This document shows positions 25,175-33,932 of a stretch of DNA of 64,000 bases, piece after piece. Origin of the DNA: JACDER01 sp963717765 (GTDB lineage: Bacteria > Actinomycetota > Thermoleophilia > Gaiellales > Gaiellaceae); the NCBI GenBank assembly GCA_963717765.1, contig CAVQWX010000006.1, positions 24,631 through 88,630 of the forward strand. Direction: 5' to 3'. Each line of letters starts with the position of its first letter. Position 1 is the first letter of the stretch. Below the pieces are notes generated by a model, which saw nothing but the letters and a program-made list of their open reading frames with translations, did not search any database and was not told where the DNA came from. The position numbers and the translations under genes are program-made.

Positions 25175-25726
25175 TCAGCGCGCCCGAAGCCAGCTGACGA
25201 CCTCGGCCGCGTTACGGTCAGGCGGAAAGACCGGGTAGAACACCTTCGCGACCGCGCAGGCCTCGATCACGAGCGTGACCCGCTTGTACAGAGTCATCCC
25301 CTCGTACTCGAACGTCGGCAGGCGCAGCGCGGCGCCCAGCTTGCGCTCGGGGTCGGCGATCACGGGATAGGGGATGTGGTTTCGCTCCGCGAACTCGACC
25401 TGCTCCTCGAGCGGCTGCGCGGACAGCCCCGCGACGGCGGCTGCGAGCTCCTCCAGCTCGGCTGTGTGGTCGCGGAAGGCGCACGACTGCGGGGTGCAGC
25501 CTCGGGCGCCCGGGACGGCGTCCCAGTCCGGGCCGACTGGGGTATCCGGGTGCCCGGTGCGCGGATAGATGTACAGCACGAGGCGGTTCATCGAGAGGGC
25601 CCGCACCGAGACCGGGCCTTGCGAAGACTCGAGCGTCAGCTGCGGAAGCATCTGCCCGAGCAGATGATCGGTCGCGCCGTCGTCCTCGGGGACGGGAAGC
25701 CCCTCCGGAAGCTGGTAGAGGCTCAT
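25175..25726 (-). CDS. Peroxiredoxin-like redoxin
   Basis: This 183-residue thioredoxin-fold protein is close to the PrxQ/BCP group but has an insertion before the active site. The segment GARGCTPQSCAFRDHT gives a CxxxxC pair like the BCP peroxidatic and resolving cysteines. The end (LYKRVTLVIEACAVAKVFYP) matches the peroxiredoxin beta-sheet edge. Its ATG overlaps the stop of the exported protein gene (ATGA). Its place downstream of a flavin-dependent oxidoreductase suggests peroxide removal, by inference. Confidence 0.82.
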   Translation of the reverse strand: MSLYQLPEGLPVPEDDGATDHLLGQMLPQLTLESSQGPVSVRALSMNRLVLYIYPRTGHPDTPVGPDWDAVPGARGCTPQSCAFRDHTAELEELAAAVAGLSAQPLEEQVEFAERNHIPYPVIADPERKLGAALRLPTFEYEGMTLYKRVTLVIEACAVAKVFYPVFPPDRNAAEVVSWLRAR

Positions 25727-26193
25727 TTGCAGCGGAAGGAGCCGGTGACCGCCGCGCGCCGGCCCACGGCCCGGCCCGAGAAGGATCCGCGCGTCTGCTT
25801 GTTCGTGAGCCGCAACTTCACATTGGAGACCGAGTAGCGCTTCCCTCCGATCGCCCACGTGATCACGGCGCGGCGGTAGACGCCGTCGCGCTTCGCGCTC
25901 GGGACCGTGACGCCGAAGTAGCTGTACCGCGGCTTGCCCTTTCGGCTTGTGAGCTTCCCGATGCTCATCGTGAACACACGCGTGATGCCGGCGCGCAGGC
26001 ACGAGCCGTTCCGGAAGGTGTAGGTCTTGCCCGCGACCTTCACGGAGGCCGACGCCGGCCCGCAGTAGGTGCGGTAGATCACCTTGCCAACCTTGTGGGC
26101 CCCCGGCTTGCAAGCCACAGCGGCACCTGGGCCGCTTCCGGCGGCGGCAGCTACAAGCGCCACGAGCCCCGCCAGGATGAACGCGCGCTTCAC
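25723..26193 (-). CDS. Small exported protein, unknown function
   Basis: This is a 156-residue protein with a signal peptide (RAFILAGLVALVAAAAG) followed by a basic, beta-rich domain with cysteines in VACKPGAHKVG, YRTYCGPAS, NGSCLRAG and GSFRCK, probably two disulfides. I recognise no family. GTG 26193 overlaps the M20 stop (GTGA) and its own stop overlaps the redoxin ATG, so it is firmly in the operon. An exported member among cytoplasmic enzymes may bind or deliver the substrate. Confidence 0.7.
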   Translation of the reverse strand: MKRAFILAGLVALVAAAAGSGPGAAVACKPGAHKVGKVIYRTYCGPASASVKVAGKTYTFRNGSCLRAGITRVFTMSIGKLTSRKGKPRYSYFGVTVPSAKRDGVYRRAVITWAIGGKRYSVSNVKLRLTNKQTRGSFSGRAVGRRAAVTGSFRCK

Positions 26194-27380
26194 GTCCCGC
26201 AGATCCTCATCGCGGCGCGAGCGTACACCTCTGCCGTCTGGACGAGACCGTCGATGTCGAGGTTCTCGCCCAGCTCCGCGCTCGGCAGTCCGCTCGACGT
26301 GCCGTAGTTGAGCGTCTCGATGCCGTAGCGCGTCAGCACGGACGCATCGGAGAACCAGCGCGTGACGTCGCGCTCGGGCTCGGCGCCGAAGACCTCCGCG
26401 TGCGCTCCCGCGACGGCCTCGACGAGCGGATGGTCGGCGGCGATCTCGGCACCCGGCGCGGTCACGTAGACCTCCGCGTCCACTCCCTCGAGCGAACGGG
26501 CGAAGTCGATCGCCTCGCGGCGCGCGTCCTGCATCGTCACGTTCGGCGGCACGCGCAGGTCGAGGTATAGATCGGTGCGGTGCGGCGTCCGCGAGGCTCG
26601 CCAGCCGAAGCCGCCTTCGATCGATCCGACATTGGCGACCCCGCGCACGCCTTCGTAGCTCATTTCCTCCTCCCAGGCCGGGAGCCATTCGAGCACCGCA
26701 TCGAGCACGCGGCGCATGCGCAGGATCGAGTTCTCGTCCCGCCGCCCCTCGCTGAAGGCGGTGTGGATGAACGGTCCGTGCGTGGAGAGCCGGAGCCAGA
26801 GCGAGCCGAAGTGCGCGAGCACGAGCTTGTTCTCGGTCGGCTCGCCGAGGATGCACATGTCCGCCACACCGCCGTGCGTGACGAGGTAGCGCGAACCGGC
26901 TGCGTAGCCGCGGAACTCGGCGCCCTGCGCGTCGCCCTGCTGCGTCTTCTCGATCTCGCCCGCGACCGCCGCGATGAGGACGTCCCCCTTCAGCCGCACC
27001 CCCTGATCCTGGAGCGCGCGTACTGCCTCGATGTACGCGGCGACGGCTCCCTTCATGTTCGAGATGCCGAGCCCGTAGATGCGGCCGTCCTGCTCGAAGC
27101 CCTGGGGCTGGAAGCCGGGGATGCCTTGCAGCCACGGCTCGCGTCCGGAGTACGACGTGTCGAGATGGCCGTTGAACATGAGCGACGGGCCGCCGCCGGT
27201 GCCCGACCACGTGCCGAGGACGTTCGCGCGGCCGTCCTCCACCTGCTGCCACTGGACGTGCAGGCCCATCCCTTCCAGTACCTCGCGCACGGCCTCGGCG
27301 CAGGCCTGCTCGGAGCCGGTGAACGACGGGATGGAGACGAGCCGGATCGCCAGCTCGACGAGGCGGTCGCGGTCGATCAT
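26190..27380 (-). CDS. M20 family ArgE/DapE-like metallohydrolase
   Basis: This is a 396-residue member of the M20 family (deacylases, dipeptidases). The first metal motif FNGHLDTSY and a dimerisation-domain segment (HGPFIHTAFSEGRRDENS) are present. The bridging-metal motif is unusual: GLGISNMKG near residue 105 has Asn where most M20 enzymes have Asp, and the catalytic-base region reads AGEIEKTQQG instead of the common EExG. It may be a divergent active subfamily or have altered chemistry. ATG 27380 overlaps the LLM gene stop (ATGA). Confidence 0.82.
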   Translation of the reverse strand: MIDRDRLVELAIRLVSIPSFTGSEQACAEAVREVLEGMGLHVQWQQVEDGRANVLGTWSGTGGGPSLMFNGHLDTSYSGREPWLQGIPGFQPQGFEQDGRIYGLGISNMKGAVAAYIEAVRALQDQGVRLKGDVLIAAVAGEIEKTQQGDAQGAEFRGYAAGSRYLVTHGGVADMCILGEPTENKLVLAHFGSLWLRLSTHGPFIHTAFSEGRRDENSILRMRRVLDAVLEWLPAWEEEMSYEGVRGVANVGSIEGGFGWRASRTPHRTDLYLDLRVPPNVTMQDARREAIDFARSLEGVDAEVYVTAPGAEIAADHPLVEAVAGAHAEVFGAEPERDVTRWFSDASVLTRYGIETLNYGTSSGLPSAELGENLDIDGLVQTAEVYARAAMRICGT

Positions 27381-28399
27381 CGGAAGCGAGGGAGGACGTC
27401 TTTGCCGAACAGCTCGATCTGCTCGTGGCGGTTGTGACCCCACAGCTCGAGCATCACGTGCGTACACCCCGCGTCGCGGTACTCCTCGATCGCGGCGATG
27501 CAGTCGGCCGGCGTCCCCGCGATGGGCTTGCACTTGTCGAGAATCGCGTCGCTCACCTCGGCCTTGGCGGCAAGCCTTCCTCCCCGCTCCATCGCTTCGG
27601 CGACGGGGCGGATCTCGTCCTGGTCCAGGCCCGCGAGCTCGAGCAGCGTGTCCGCGGAGCCGCGGATGTTCTGCACCTTGTTCGCGAGATACATCCCGGC
27701 GATCTCGCGTGCCCCGTCGCGCCCCTCGTCGCGGTCGTGCCCGATGGAGGCCACGACCGTGCAGCCAATGTCGATGTCGGCGTCGACGTTCCCGCGCGTG
27801 TACCGAACGAAGGCGGGCGTCGTGATCGACGGGGTGAGGCAGCCGTCCGCGATCTCCCCTGCGAGCGCCTGCATCTTGGGCGCCGTCGCGGCCACGTAGA
27901 CGGGCGGGACCTCGCGCGGCGCGTCAGCGCCATCCTGCGCGGGGACGTCGGCGCTCCACGTCTCGCCTTCGTAGCGGAACTCGTTGCCGGAGAGCACGCC
28001 GCGCACGATGGCGACCGCGTCGCGCATCGGCCCGAGCGTCTTCTTCGTCTGCATGAGCGCGTTGTTGAGAAAGATCTTCGACGTCCCGTAACCCAGGATG
28101 AAGCGGTCGGGCGCGAGCTCCTGCACGACACGGGCGTCCATCGCCACTTGCACGGGGTGGCGCGTGAACGGGGAGATGATCCCCCATCCGATCGTGAGCC
28201 GGTCGGTCGCGCGGGCCATCAGCGCGGACGTGACGGTGGAGGACCGGGCCTCCATCTGGTGCTTGCGCCACCACGGATACGCCTCGGCGAGCCAGATCGT
28301 GTCGAAGCCGGCGCGGTCGAGCGCCTGCGCCGTCGAGATCATCTCCTCGACCGGCTCCATGGTCAGCTGCATAACGCCGATGCGGAACGGAGGGGTCAC
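27377..28399 (-). CDS. LLM-class flavin-dependent oxidoreductase
   Basis: This is a 340-residue luciferase-like TIM-barrel protein; in Actinobacteria many of these use coenzyme F420. It begins with a typical strand and helix (PPFRIGVMQLTMEP) and has FDTIWLAEAYPWW, RLTIGWGIISPFTRHPVQVA and RFILGYGTSK, which match the cofactor-binding barrel. It is the first gene of the 13-gene minus-strand run. Its GTG start is only 19 bp from the divergent acetyltransferase start, so the two promoters overlap. Confidence 0.87.
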   Translation of the reverse strand: MTPPFRIGVMQLTMEPVEEMISTAQALDRAGFDTIWLAEAYPWWRKHQMEARSSTVTSALMARATDRLTIGWGIISPFTRHPVQVAMDARVVQELAPDRFILGYGTSKIFLNNALMQTKKTLGPMRDAVAIVRGVLSGNEFRYEGETWSADVPAQDGADAPREVPPVYVAATAPKMQALAGEIADGCLTPSITTPAFVRYTRGNVDADIDIGCTVVASIGHDRDEGRDGAREIAGMYLANKVQNIRGSADTLLELAGLDQDEIRPVAEAMERGGRLAAKAEVSDAILDKCKPIAGTPADCIAAIEEYRDAGCTHVMLELWGHNRHEQIELFGKDVLPRFR

Positions 28400-28406
28400 G
28401 AGGCAA

Positions 28407-28412
28407 TACTGT
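28407..28412 (+). promoter_or_regulatory. -10 box of a leaderless acetyltransferase transcript
   Basis: TACTGT lies 6 nt before the GTG at 28419 with no Shine-Dalgarno sequence. It sits in the 19-bp gap between divergent start codons, so it also covers the LLM gene's promoter region. Confidence 0.5.
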
Positions 28413-28418
28413 CACGCA

Positions 28419-28916
28419 GTGGTCACCGTCCGGCGCTACCGGCCCGAGGATCTAGATGAGTGCCGCTCGCTCTGGACCGACCTCACCGAGTGGCACCGCC
28501 AGTTGTACGCGGACGATTCGATCGGCGGGCTCAATCCTGGGTCCGGGTTCGACGCGCACCTGGCCGAGGTGGGGCCGGAGCGGATCTTCGTCGCGGAGCT
28601 CGACGGACGCCTGGTCGGCCTCGCGGGAATGATCGTGCGCGGGCGCAAGGTCGAGCTCGAGCCCCTTTCGGTGCGCGCGGGTTGCCGGGGGGCCGGGATC
28701 GGCCGCCGGCTGGCGGAGGAAGTCGTCGCTGCGGCCCGGAAGGAGGGCGCGGAGCAGATCGTCGTCCGTCCCACCGGCCGGAACGCCGACGCCATCCGGA
28801 TCTTCCACTCGCTCGGCTTCGACGTCGTCACGCGGGTGGAGCTGACCTACGACCTCGGCAGCGGCGAGCGGTGGCGCGAAGGCGAGGAGTTCGCCGGCCG
28901 GACGTTCCGCATATGA
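28419..28916 (+). CDS. GNAT family N-acetyltransferase
   Basis: This is a 165-residue GNAT protein. The acetyl-CoA loop VRAGCRGAGIGRRLAEEV (R/QxxGxG/A motif) and the C-terminal NADAIRIFHSLGFDVVTRVE are clear. The start at GTG 28419 is chosen from the family N-terminus (TVRRYRPEDLDECRSLW) and the -10 box. Its TGA overlaps the ATG of the next acetyltransferase (ATGA), so the two are coupled. The acceptor substrate is unknown. Confidence 0.88.
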   Translation: MVTVRRYRPEDLDECRSLWTDLTEWHRQLYADDSIGGLNPGSGFDAHLAEVGPERIFVAELDGRLVGLAGMIVRGRKVELEPLSVRAGCRGAGIGRRLAEEVVAAARKEGAEQIVVRPTGRNADAIRIFHSLGFDVVTRVELTYDLGSGERWREGEEFAGRTFRI

Positions 28917-29404
28917 AGACGCGGCAGGCGGAGCCCGGGGATGCCGGAACGATCGCGCGGATCTACAACGAGGGCATCGAGGACCGCGTGGCGACGTTCG
29001 ACACCGAGCTGCGGACGGCGGACGACATCCTCGGCTGGCTCGAGGAGGACCATCCGGTGGTCGTGGCCGAAGTGGACGGGGAGGTGCGCGCGTGGGCGGT
29101 CGCCCATCCGTACAGCGTCAGGGCCGTGTACTCGGGTGTCGGCGACTATTCCGTGTACGTCTCCCGCGAGAGCCGCGGCCGCGGCCTGGGACGGGTGGCT
29201 CTGGCGGCCCTCGTCCAGGAGTGCGAAGCGCGCGGGTACTGGAAGCTGCTCAGCCGGATCTTCCCCCGGAACGAGGCGAGCCTGGCGCTCGCCCGCTCGC
29301 TCGGCTTCCGCGAGGTCGGCGTCTACCGGCGGCACGGGAAGCTGGACGGCGAGTGGCTCGATTGCGTAATCGTCGAGCGGCTGCTCGGCGAAGCCACGCG
29401 CTGA
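28913..29404 (+). CDS. Phosphinothricin-acetyltransferase-like GNAT
   Basis: This is a 163-residue GNAT enzyme resembling the Pat/Bar/ArsN group, which acetylate phosphinothricin, methionine sulfoximine or related amino acids. Family hallmarks are IYNEGIEDRVATFDTELRT, the acetyl-CoA loop SRESRGRGLGRVALAALV, and NEASLALARSLGFREVGVYR. True resistance activity cannot be claimed from sequence; many homologues act on methionine derivatives. It is translationally coupled to the preceding GNAT gene. Confidence 0.87.
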   Translation: MKTRQAEPGDAGTIARIYNEGIEDRVATFDTELRTADDILGWLEEDHPVVVAEVDGEVRAWAVAHPYSVRAVYSGVGDYSVYVSRESRGRGLGRVALAALVQECEARGYWKLLSRIFPRNEASLALARSLGFREVGVYRRHGKLDGEWLDCVIVERLLGEATR

Positions 29405-29439
29405 GTTTCCGCGGGCCGAAGTCTGGGCACGATTCGCTC

Positions 29440-29628
29440 GTGGGCGAAAACTTCCCCGAAGGGACGAGCGCCAGCGACCCCAGCGCGGTACCGCCATTCG
29501 ATCCGGAGAGCCTCGACGAGAAGCCGGACGAGGGCGCGGTCGAGGAAAGACGCGACGACATCGGTCGCGACGACCCGTCCGAGGAGATCGACGCGGAAGA
29601 AGCGCCGGAGAGCCAGCAGGCCGGCTAG
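29440..29628 (+). CDS. Small acidic protein (62 aa)
   Basis: This is a 62-residue acidic, probably disordered protein (SLDEKPDEGAVEERRDD, then SEEIDAEEAPESQQAG). It starts at GTG 29440, 35 bp after the acetyltransferase. There is no known family. A CACGAT sequence 6 nt upstream fits the leaderless spacing but lacks the TA of the -10 box. Coding character is plausible because of strong GC3 bias, but this is weak support. Confidence 0.4.
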   Translation: MGENFPEGTSASDPSAVPPFDPESLDEKPDEGAVEERRDDIGRDDPSEEIDAEEAPESQQAG

Positions 29629-29840
29629 CTGATGCCACGATCTCGCGCGTCCGGCTGCGCGATCTGGCACGCCTGGGCCGCTCCGGCCCGGATCCGGCCG
29701 GTGGAGCCGGCCTCCACCGTGCCTGCGCTTTCGCCGCGTCGGCCGCTCACCGATGCTCCCCGGCATCGGCAAGCGTCCGCCGCAGCGCCCAGACGCACCA
29801 GCTCGCGCCCCGGAACAGGCGATCTCATGGCATCAACCAT

Positions 29841-30374
29841 CTAACGGTCGCGCACGGCCCAGTCCTCGTCGAGCAGCGCGTACAGGTACTCGTCCCACCA
29901 GCCGCCGCCCGGCGCGGGCATGCATTTGCGGAAGTGCGCCTCGCGGCGCAAGCCGAGCTTCTCCATGACGCGGACGGAGGGCGTGTTCTGAGGCTGGCAG
30001 GTGGCGACGATGCGGTGGAGCCGGAGCGTCCCGAATGCGTGCGCAAGGATGGCGAGCGCGGCCTCCGTGGCGTAGCCGCGACCCTGGTGTGCGGGGGCGA
30101 CGGCCCATCCGACCTCGTACGTTTGCGGGCCGAACCAGGGGTGGAAGCCAACGTGCCCTACGAGTTGATCGCCGTTGCGAAGCACGAGCGCGTGCTGTCG
30201 CGCGTCGCCGGCGAGGTTCTGGGCGACGAACGCCTGGGTCTCTTCCGGCGTCTCGGGCCACTCGGGGACGAACTCGCGCATGCCTGGCACGGACAGGTAC
30301 TCGTGAACGCCGCGCCAGTCTTCTTCGACGAGCGGGCGAATTCGCAACCGCGCGGTCTCTAGCTCGAGCGGCAT
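29841..30374 (-). CDS. GNAT acetyltransferase, RimJ/RimL type
   Basis: This is a 177-residue GNAT protein of the ribosomal-protein-alanine acetyltransferase group. It opens with the typical LELETARLRIRPLVEEDW and has the acetyl-CoA loop VAPAHQGRGYATEAALAIL and the CQPQNTPSVRVMEKLGLRR motif common to RimJ/RimL/YdaF-like proteins. Between it and the small acidic gene are 212 bp in which I see nothing. It stands alone, reading away from the cox-type operon end. Confidence 0.87.
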   Translation of the reverse strand: MPLELETARLRIRPLVEEDWRGVHEYLSVPGMREFVPEWPETPEETQAFVAQNLAGDARQHALVLRNGDQLVGHVGFHPWFGPQTYEVGWAVAPAHQGRGYATEAALAILAHAFGTLRLHRIVATCQPQNTPSVRVMEKLGLRREAHFRKCMPAPGGGWWDEYLYALLDEDWAVRDR

Positions 30375-30501
30375 GCGCTACCTGCCGTCTCCGTCTTTCA
30401 CATCCCCTCCCCCGGGGCGCTCACGCGCCCGACCCCCGTTATGGAGCGTAGTCGCGAAAGTGTGTCGAGTGTGAGACTGAGTCGGGGCGGAAGTGTGACT
30501 T

Positions 30502-31194
30502 CTAGCCCTCGCCGCGCGTGGAGTGGGTCGGGCCTTCCGGGTCCTCCGAATACGTCTCCGGGGATGCGGGATGGATCCCTTCCTCCGCGCCGCCGGGCGC
30601 GGGCTCGCTCGGCCCTTCTCCCGAGGCCTCCGACCCCGAGCTGCCGGCCGGAGCCCGCTCGCCGCTCTCGGCGGAGCCGCCGGCCCCAGCCGGCTCGCCG
30701 TGGTCAGCCGGCTCGCGGCGCTCAGTCGGCTCGCCGTGCTCGGCCGGCCCGCCGGCAGCCTCTTCCACTTGCTTCTCCAGAGCGCTCAGCACGTTCCCGA
30801 CCTGCTGATTCACGATCGGCTGCAGCACGCGCTGGCCCATCGAGCCGACCGGCCCCGCGATCGAGACATCCGCCTCCCACTGCATGGCCGTCCCGCCCGC
30901 CGCCTCGCTCAGGTTGAACTGCGTGTCCATGCTGACGATCGCGCCCACGCCCTTCCCCTTCGCAACCAACCGCGCGTACTCGGGCTCCCGCTCGTCGGTC
31001 TTTTCGAACGAGAACGAGATGGGGATCGCGCCCAGCCCGAGCGGCACCTTCACCCGAGCCGACCAGCTGCGCGCGTCCGCGATGTCGAAGCTCTCGATCC
31101 CCGGCATCAGCTTCGCCATCCGCTCCGGGTCGTTCAGGACCTCCCACACGACCGACCGCGGCGCATCGAACGACTTCTCCCCGGAGACCTTCAC
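30502..31194 (-). CDS. coxG: CoxG-like SRPBCC protein
   Basis: This 230-residue protein has an N-terminal CoxG/SRPBCC (START-like) domain of about 145 residues (GEKSFDAPRSVVWEVLNDPE, LMPGIESFD). CoxG proteins in aerobic CO dehydrogenase operons help assemble the enzyme or tether it to the membrane. The C-terminal 80 residues are an acidic, low-complexity tail rich in Gly, Glu, Pro and Ala. GTG 31194 overlaps the large-subunit stop (GTGA), so it is the last gene of the M-S-L-G operon. Confidence 0.85.
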   Translation of the reverse strand: MKVSGEKSFDAPRSVVWEVLNDPERMAKLMPGIESFDIADARSWSARVKVPLGLGAIPISFSFEKTDEREPEYARLVAKGKGVGAIVSMDTQFNLSEAAGGTAMQWEADVSIAGPVGSMGQRVLQPIVNQQVGNVLSALEKQVEEAAGGPAEHGEPTERREPADHGEPAGAGGSAESGERAPAGSSGSEASGEGPSEPAPGGAEEGIHPASPETYSEDPEGPTHSTRGEG

Positions 31195-33674
31195 GGGCGG
31201 TTCTCCAGCGAAACGAGCCCGCGGCTCTTCTCCGGCTCGCGCATCAGCTCCCAGATCCGATGGGACGGGTTGCAGCTTTCGTGCACGACCGCCCCACCGG
31301 CCCCGCGCAGCGCATCCTGAACGGCTGCGCATACTGCGTGGATACCCGCACCGCCGCCCTCCCCCATCCCCTTCGCGCCCAGCGGCGTGAACGGCGAGGG
31401 CGACTCGATCGACCCGGTCTTGAACGGCGGCATGTCCAGCGCGTGGGGCACGTGGTAGTCGTAGAAGTTGGCCGTCAGTAGCGTCCCCTCCTCGTCGTAG
31501 GGGAAACTCTCGTGCAGCGCCGCGCCGAGCCCGTGCGCCGTCGCGCCGTGCACCTGTCCCTCGACGATCTGCGGATGGATGCGGATGCCACAGTCGTCCA
31601 CGGCCGCGTAGTCGACGATCACCGGGACGCCCGTTTCCTTGTCGATCTCGACCACGCATGCGTGGATCTGCGTCGCGTAGGTGAGGGTCAGGTTGCCGAA
31701 ATTACGCTCCTTGTCCGGAACCTCGAAGGGCGGCCGGTAGACGTAGCGGCAGTTGAGCGAAACGTCGTCGAGCTCGGCCGGAAGCCCCGCGTTGTTCGCG
31801 TTGATGATCGCGCCGCAGGCCATGAACGGCAACGCGGCCTCCGGGTTGTCCTCGATCTTCGCGAACCCCCCTTCGAGGACGATCGCGTCCTTGCCGACGC
31901 CTCCGAGGATCACTCCCGCGAGCCGCTTGATCTGGTCGGCCAGCATCTCGGTCGCGCCCTTGACCGCGCCCAACCCGGTGACCGCGAACTGGCTCGCGTA
32001 GGTGCCGGAGAAGCCGGCGTGCGAGTTCCAGTACGAGTCGTGCCCGGGCCGGACGTGAATGTCGTCGGGCGAGACGCCGAGGATGTCTGCCGCCACCTGC
32101 GCCGCCACCGTCTCGTGTCCCTGGCCCTGCGGGACCGTCCCCAGCGTGAGCACGATCTCGCCGAAGATGTCGAGCTTGATGGTCGCCACTTCGTTGTTGC
32201 CGGAGAACTGGAGATCCGGGTTCAGCAGCTGGGATTGGCCGAAATTGTTCGTCCCCGAGTCGAGGGTCGAGCCGATCCCGATTCCGAGCAGCTTCCCGCG
32301 GGACTCGGCCTCACGCCGGCGCTCCTCGATGCCGTCGTAGCCGATCAGGTCGAGCGCGATGTCCAGGCAGCGCGCGTAGTCGCCTGAGTCGTAGACGCAT
32401 CCGTTCGGCGTCTCGTACGGCATCTCGTCCGAGCGGATGTAGTTGCGCTTGCGCACCTCGACCGGGTCGAGCCCGAGCTGGTGCGCGACGATGTCCATGA
32501 TCCGCTCGGTCAGCCACAGGTGCTGCATGCGCGAGTATCCGCGGTTCGGGCCGACCGCGGACTTGTTCGTCACCGCCTGCATGAAATCCACGCGGATATT
32601 GCGCCAGCGGTACAGGCCCGGCGTGACCTGCGCCCAGATGATGCAGCCGAGCGGCTCGTACCGGGGGAAGGCTCCGCAATCGTCCAGCGCGCGCACCTTG
32701 AAGCCGAGCATCGTCCCGTCGGCGCGCACCGGCACTTCGACGTCGAGGAACGTCCGCTCGTTCCCGTGCGAGTTCGCCGTGTGCTGGTCGGTGCGCCACT
32801 CCGTCCACTGGACGGGGCGGTTGAGCTTCCGCGCCAGCAGACAGCATGCGGTGAGCTGGGGGTGGAGGCAGATCTTGTTCCCGAAGCCGCCCCCGATGTC
32901 ATGGGTGACGAAGCGGAGCTTGTCCAGGCCGACTCGGAGCGCGGGCCCCATCCAGATCGCGCCGATTCCCGGCATCTGGTGGTTGCAGAAGATCGTCCAC
33001 TGCCCGGTTGCCTTCTCGTACTCGACGAGCGCGCCGGAGCACTCGAGCGGAGTGGAGGAGAAGCGGTCGAAGTGGAGCCGCTCGATCCGTACGACCTGGT
33101 CGGCCTCGGCCAGCGCCGCGTCATAGTCGCCCCAGTCGAACAGCCCCGACCAAACGACATTCGAGCCGGCCTCCTCGTGCAGGAGCGGCGCGTCGTCCTC
33201 GACCGCGCGCTCGGCGTCGACCACCACCGGAAGCGGCTCGTACTCGACCTCGACGAGCTCGGCCGCGTCTCGCGCGAGCTCGCGCGAGGCCGCGACGACG
33301 GCAGCGACCGGCTCGCCCATGTGCCGCACCTTGCCCACCGCGAGCGCGTAGTCCTTCATGTCCGCACCGGGGGGAGTCGAGAGCTCGAAGAACGGATCGG
33401 TGAGGATCGCGACCTCGTCGCCGGTCAGCGTGCCGTAGACCCCGCCGAGCTCGAGCGCCTTCGAGACGTCGATCGACGTGATCTTGGCGTGCGCGTACGG
33501 CGAGCGGACGAAGTGGAGGAAGCCCATGCCGTGCCGCTTCAGGTCGTCGAAGAATACGCCCTCGCCCTGGACGAGCCGCTTGTCCTCCTTGCGCGGGACG
33601 CTCTGGCCCGCCCAGCCTCGCTTGGTCTCCGTCGGCTCGACGACGAGCGCCCGCTCGAGCGTGGTGTCAGTCAT
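31191..33674 (-). CDS. Molybdenum hydroxylase large subunit (CoxL-like)
   Basis: This is the 827-residue molybdopterin-cytosine-dinucleotide subunit of a xanthine-oxidase-family hydroxylase. It has IGGGFGNKICLHPQ, the catalytic glutamate region GAKGMGEGGGAG, and QGQGHETVAAQVAADIL. At the substrate loop, near residue 376, it reads VGPNRGYSR. Form I CO dehydrogenase has AYxCSFR and form II AYRGAGR, so this is not a CO dehydrogenase and the substrate is unknown. ATG 33674 is preferred because homologues begin near MTDTTLERAL; a start at 33692 is possible. It is the third gene of the M-S-L-G operon. Confidence 0.9.
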   Translation of the reverse strand: MTDTTLERALVVEPTETKRGWAGQSVPRKEDKRLVQGEGVFFDDLKRHGMGFLHFVRSPYAHAKITSIDVSKALELGGVYGTLTGDEVAILTDPFFELSTPPGADMKDYALAVGKVRHMGEPVAAVVAASRELARDAAELVEVEYEPLPVVVDAERAVEDDAPLLHEEAGSNVVWSGLFDWGDYDAALAEADQVVRIERLHFDRFSSTPLECSGALVEYEKATGQWTIFCNHQMPGIGAIWMGPALRVGLDKLRFVTHDIGGGFGNKICLHPQLTACCLLARKLNRPVQWTEWRTDQHTANSHGNERTFLDVEVPVRADGTMLGFKVRALDDCGAFPRYEPLGCIIWAQVTPGLYRWRNIRVDFMQAVTNKSAVGPNRGYSRMQHLWLTERIMDIVAHQLGLDPVEVRKRNYIRSDEMPYETPNGCVYDSGDYARCLDIALDLIGYDGIEERRREAESRGKLLGIGIGSTLDSGTNNFGQSQLLNPDLQFSGNNEVATIKLDIFGEIVLTLGTVPQGQGHETVAAQVAADILGVSPDDIHVRPGHDSYWNSHAGFSGTYASQFAVTGLGAVKGATEMLADQIKRLAGVILGGVGKDAIVLEGGFAKIEDNPEAALPFMACGAIINANNAGLPAELDDVSLNCRYVYRPPFEVPDKERNFGNLTLTYATQIHACVVEIDKETGVPVIVDYAAVDDCGIRIHPQIVEGQVHGATAHGLGAALHESFPYDEEGTLLTANFYDYHVPHALDMPPFKTGSIESPSPFTPLGAKGMGEGGGAGIHAVCAAVQDALRGAGGAVVHESCNPSHRIWELMREPEKSRGLVSLENRP

Positions 33675-33694
33675 TTCCGGCTGCCTTTCCAATC

Positions 33695-33932
33695 GCCTCG
33701 ACGATGTTCACGTACCCGGTGCAGCGGCAGACGCAGCACGGGGGAAACCAGGTTTCCCCCGTGAACCCCCTTCTTAAACGCCCGGCGGCGTCGGTCGCCT
33801 GCGCGGGCTGCGCTCGGGCAAAGCCCGGCTCCGCCACGTTGCGCACGAGAAATCTGTCGCCCGTTCATGCGTCTCCACCGGCTGCGCGCGAGATGGCCTC
33901 GACGATGTTCACGTACCCGGTGCAGCGGCAGA
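33695..33932. repeat. Duplicated coxS 3' end with a 27-bp palindrome between
   Basis: A 37-bp sequence coding for the end of coxS (CRCTGYVNIVEA) occurs twice in the same orientation, at 33896-33932 inside the gene and at 33695-33731 after its stop, 201 bp apart. The second copy still reads CRCTGYVNIVEAIGKAAGND to a stop. Between them, 33737-33763 is a perfect palindrome, 13-bp arms CACGGGGGAAACC around one base. This looks like a decayed second coxS or a tandem duplication with an inserted repeat. Confidence 0.75.

Noticed and set aside
28913..29404. Confirmed phosphinothricin resistance gene
   Set aside because: Family membership alone does not show this activity; many Pat-like enzymes acetylate other amino acids.
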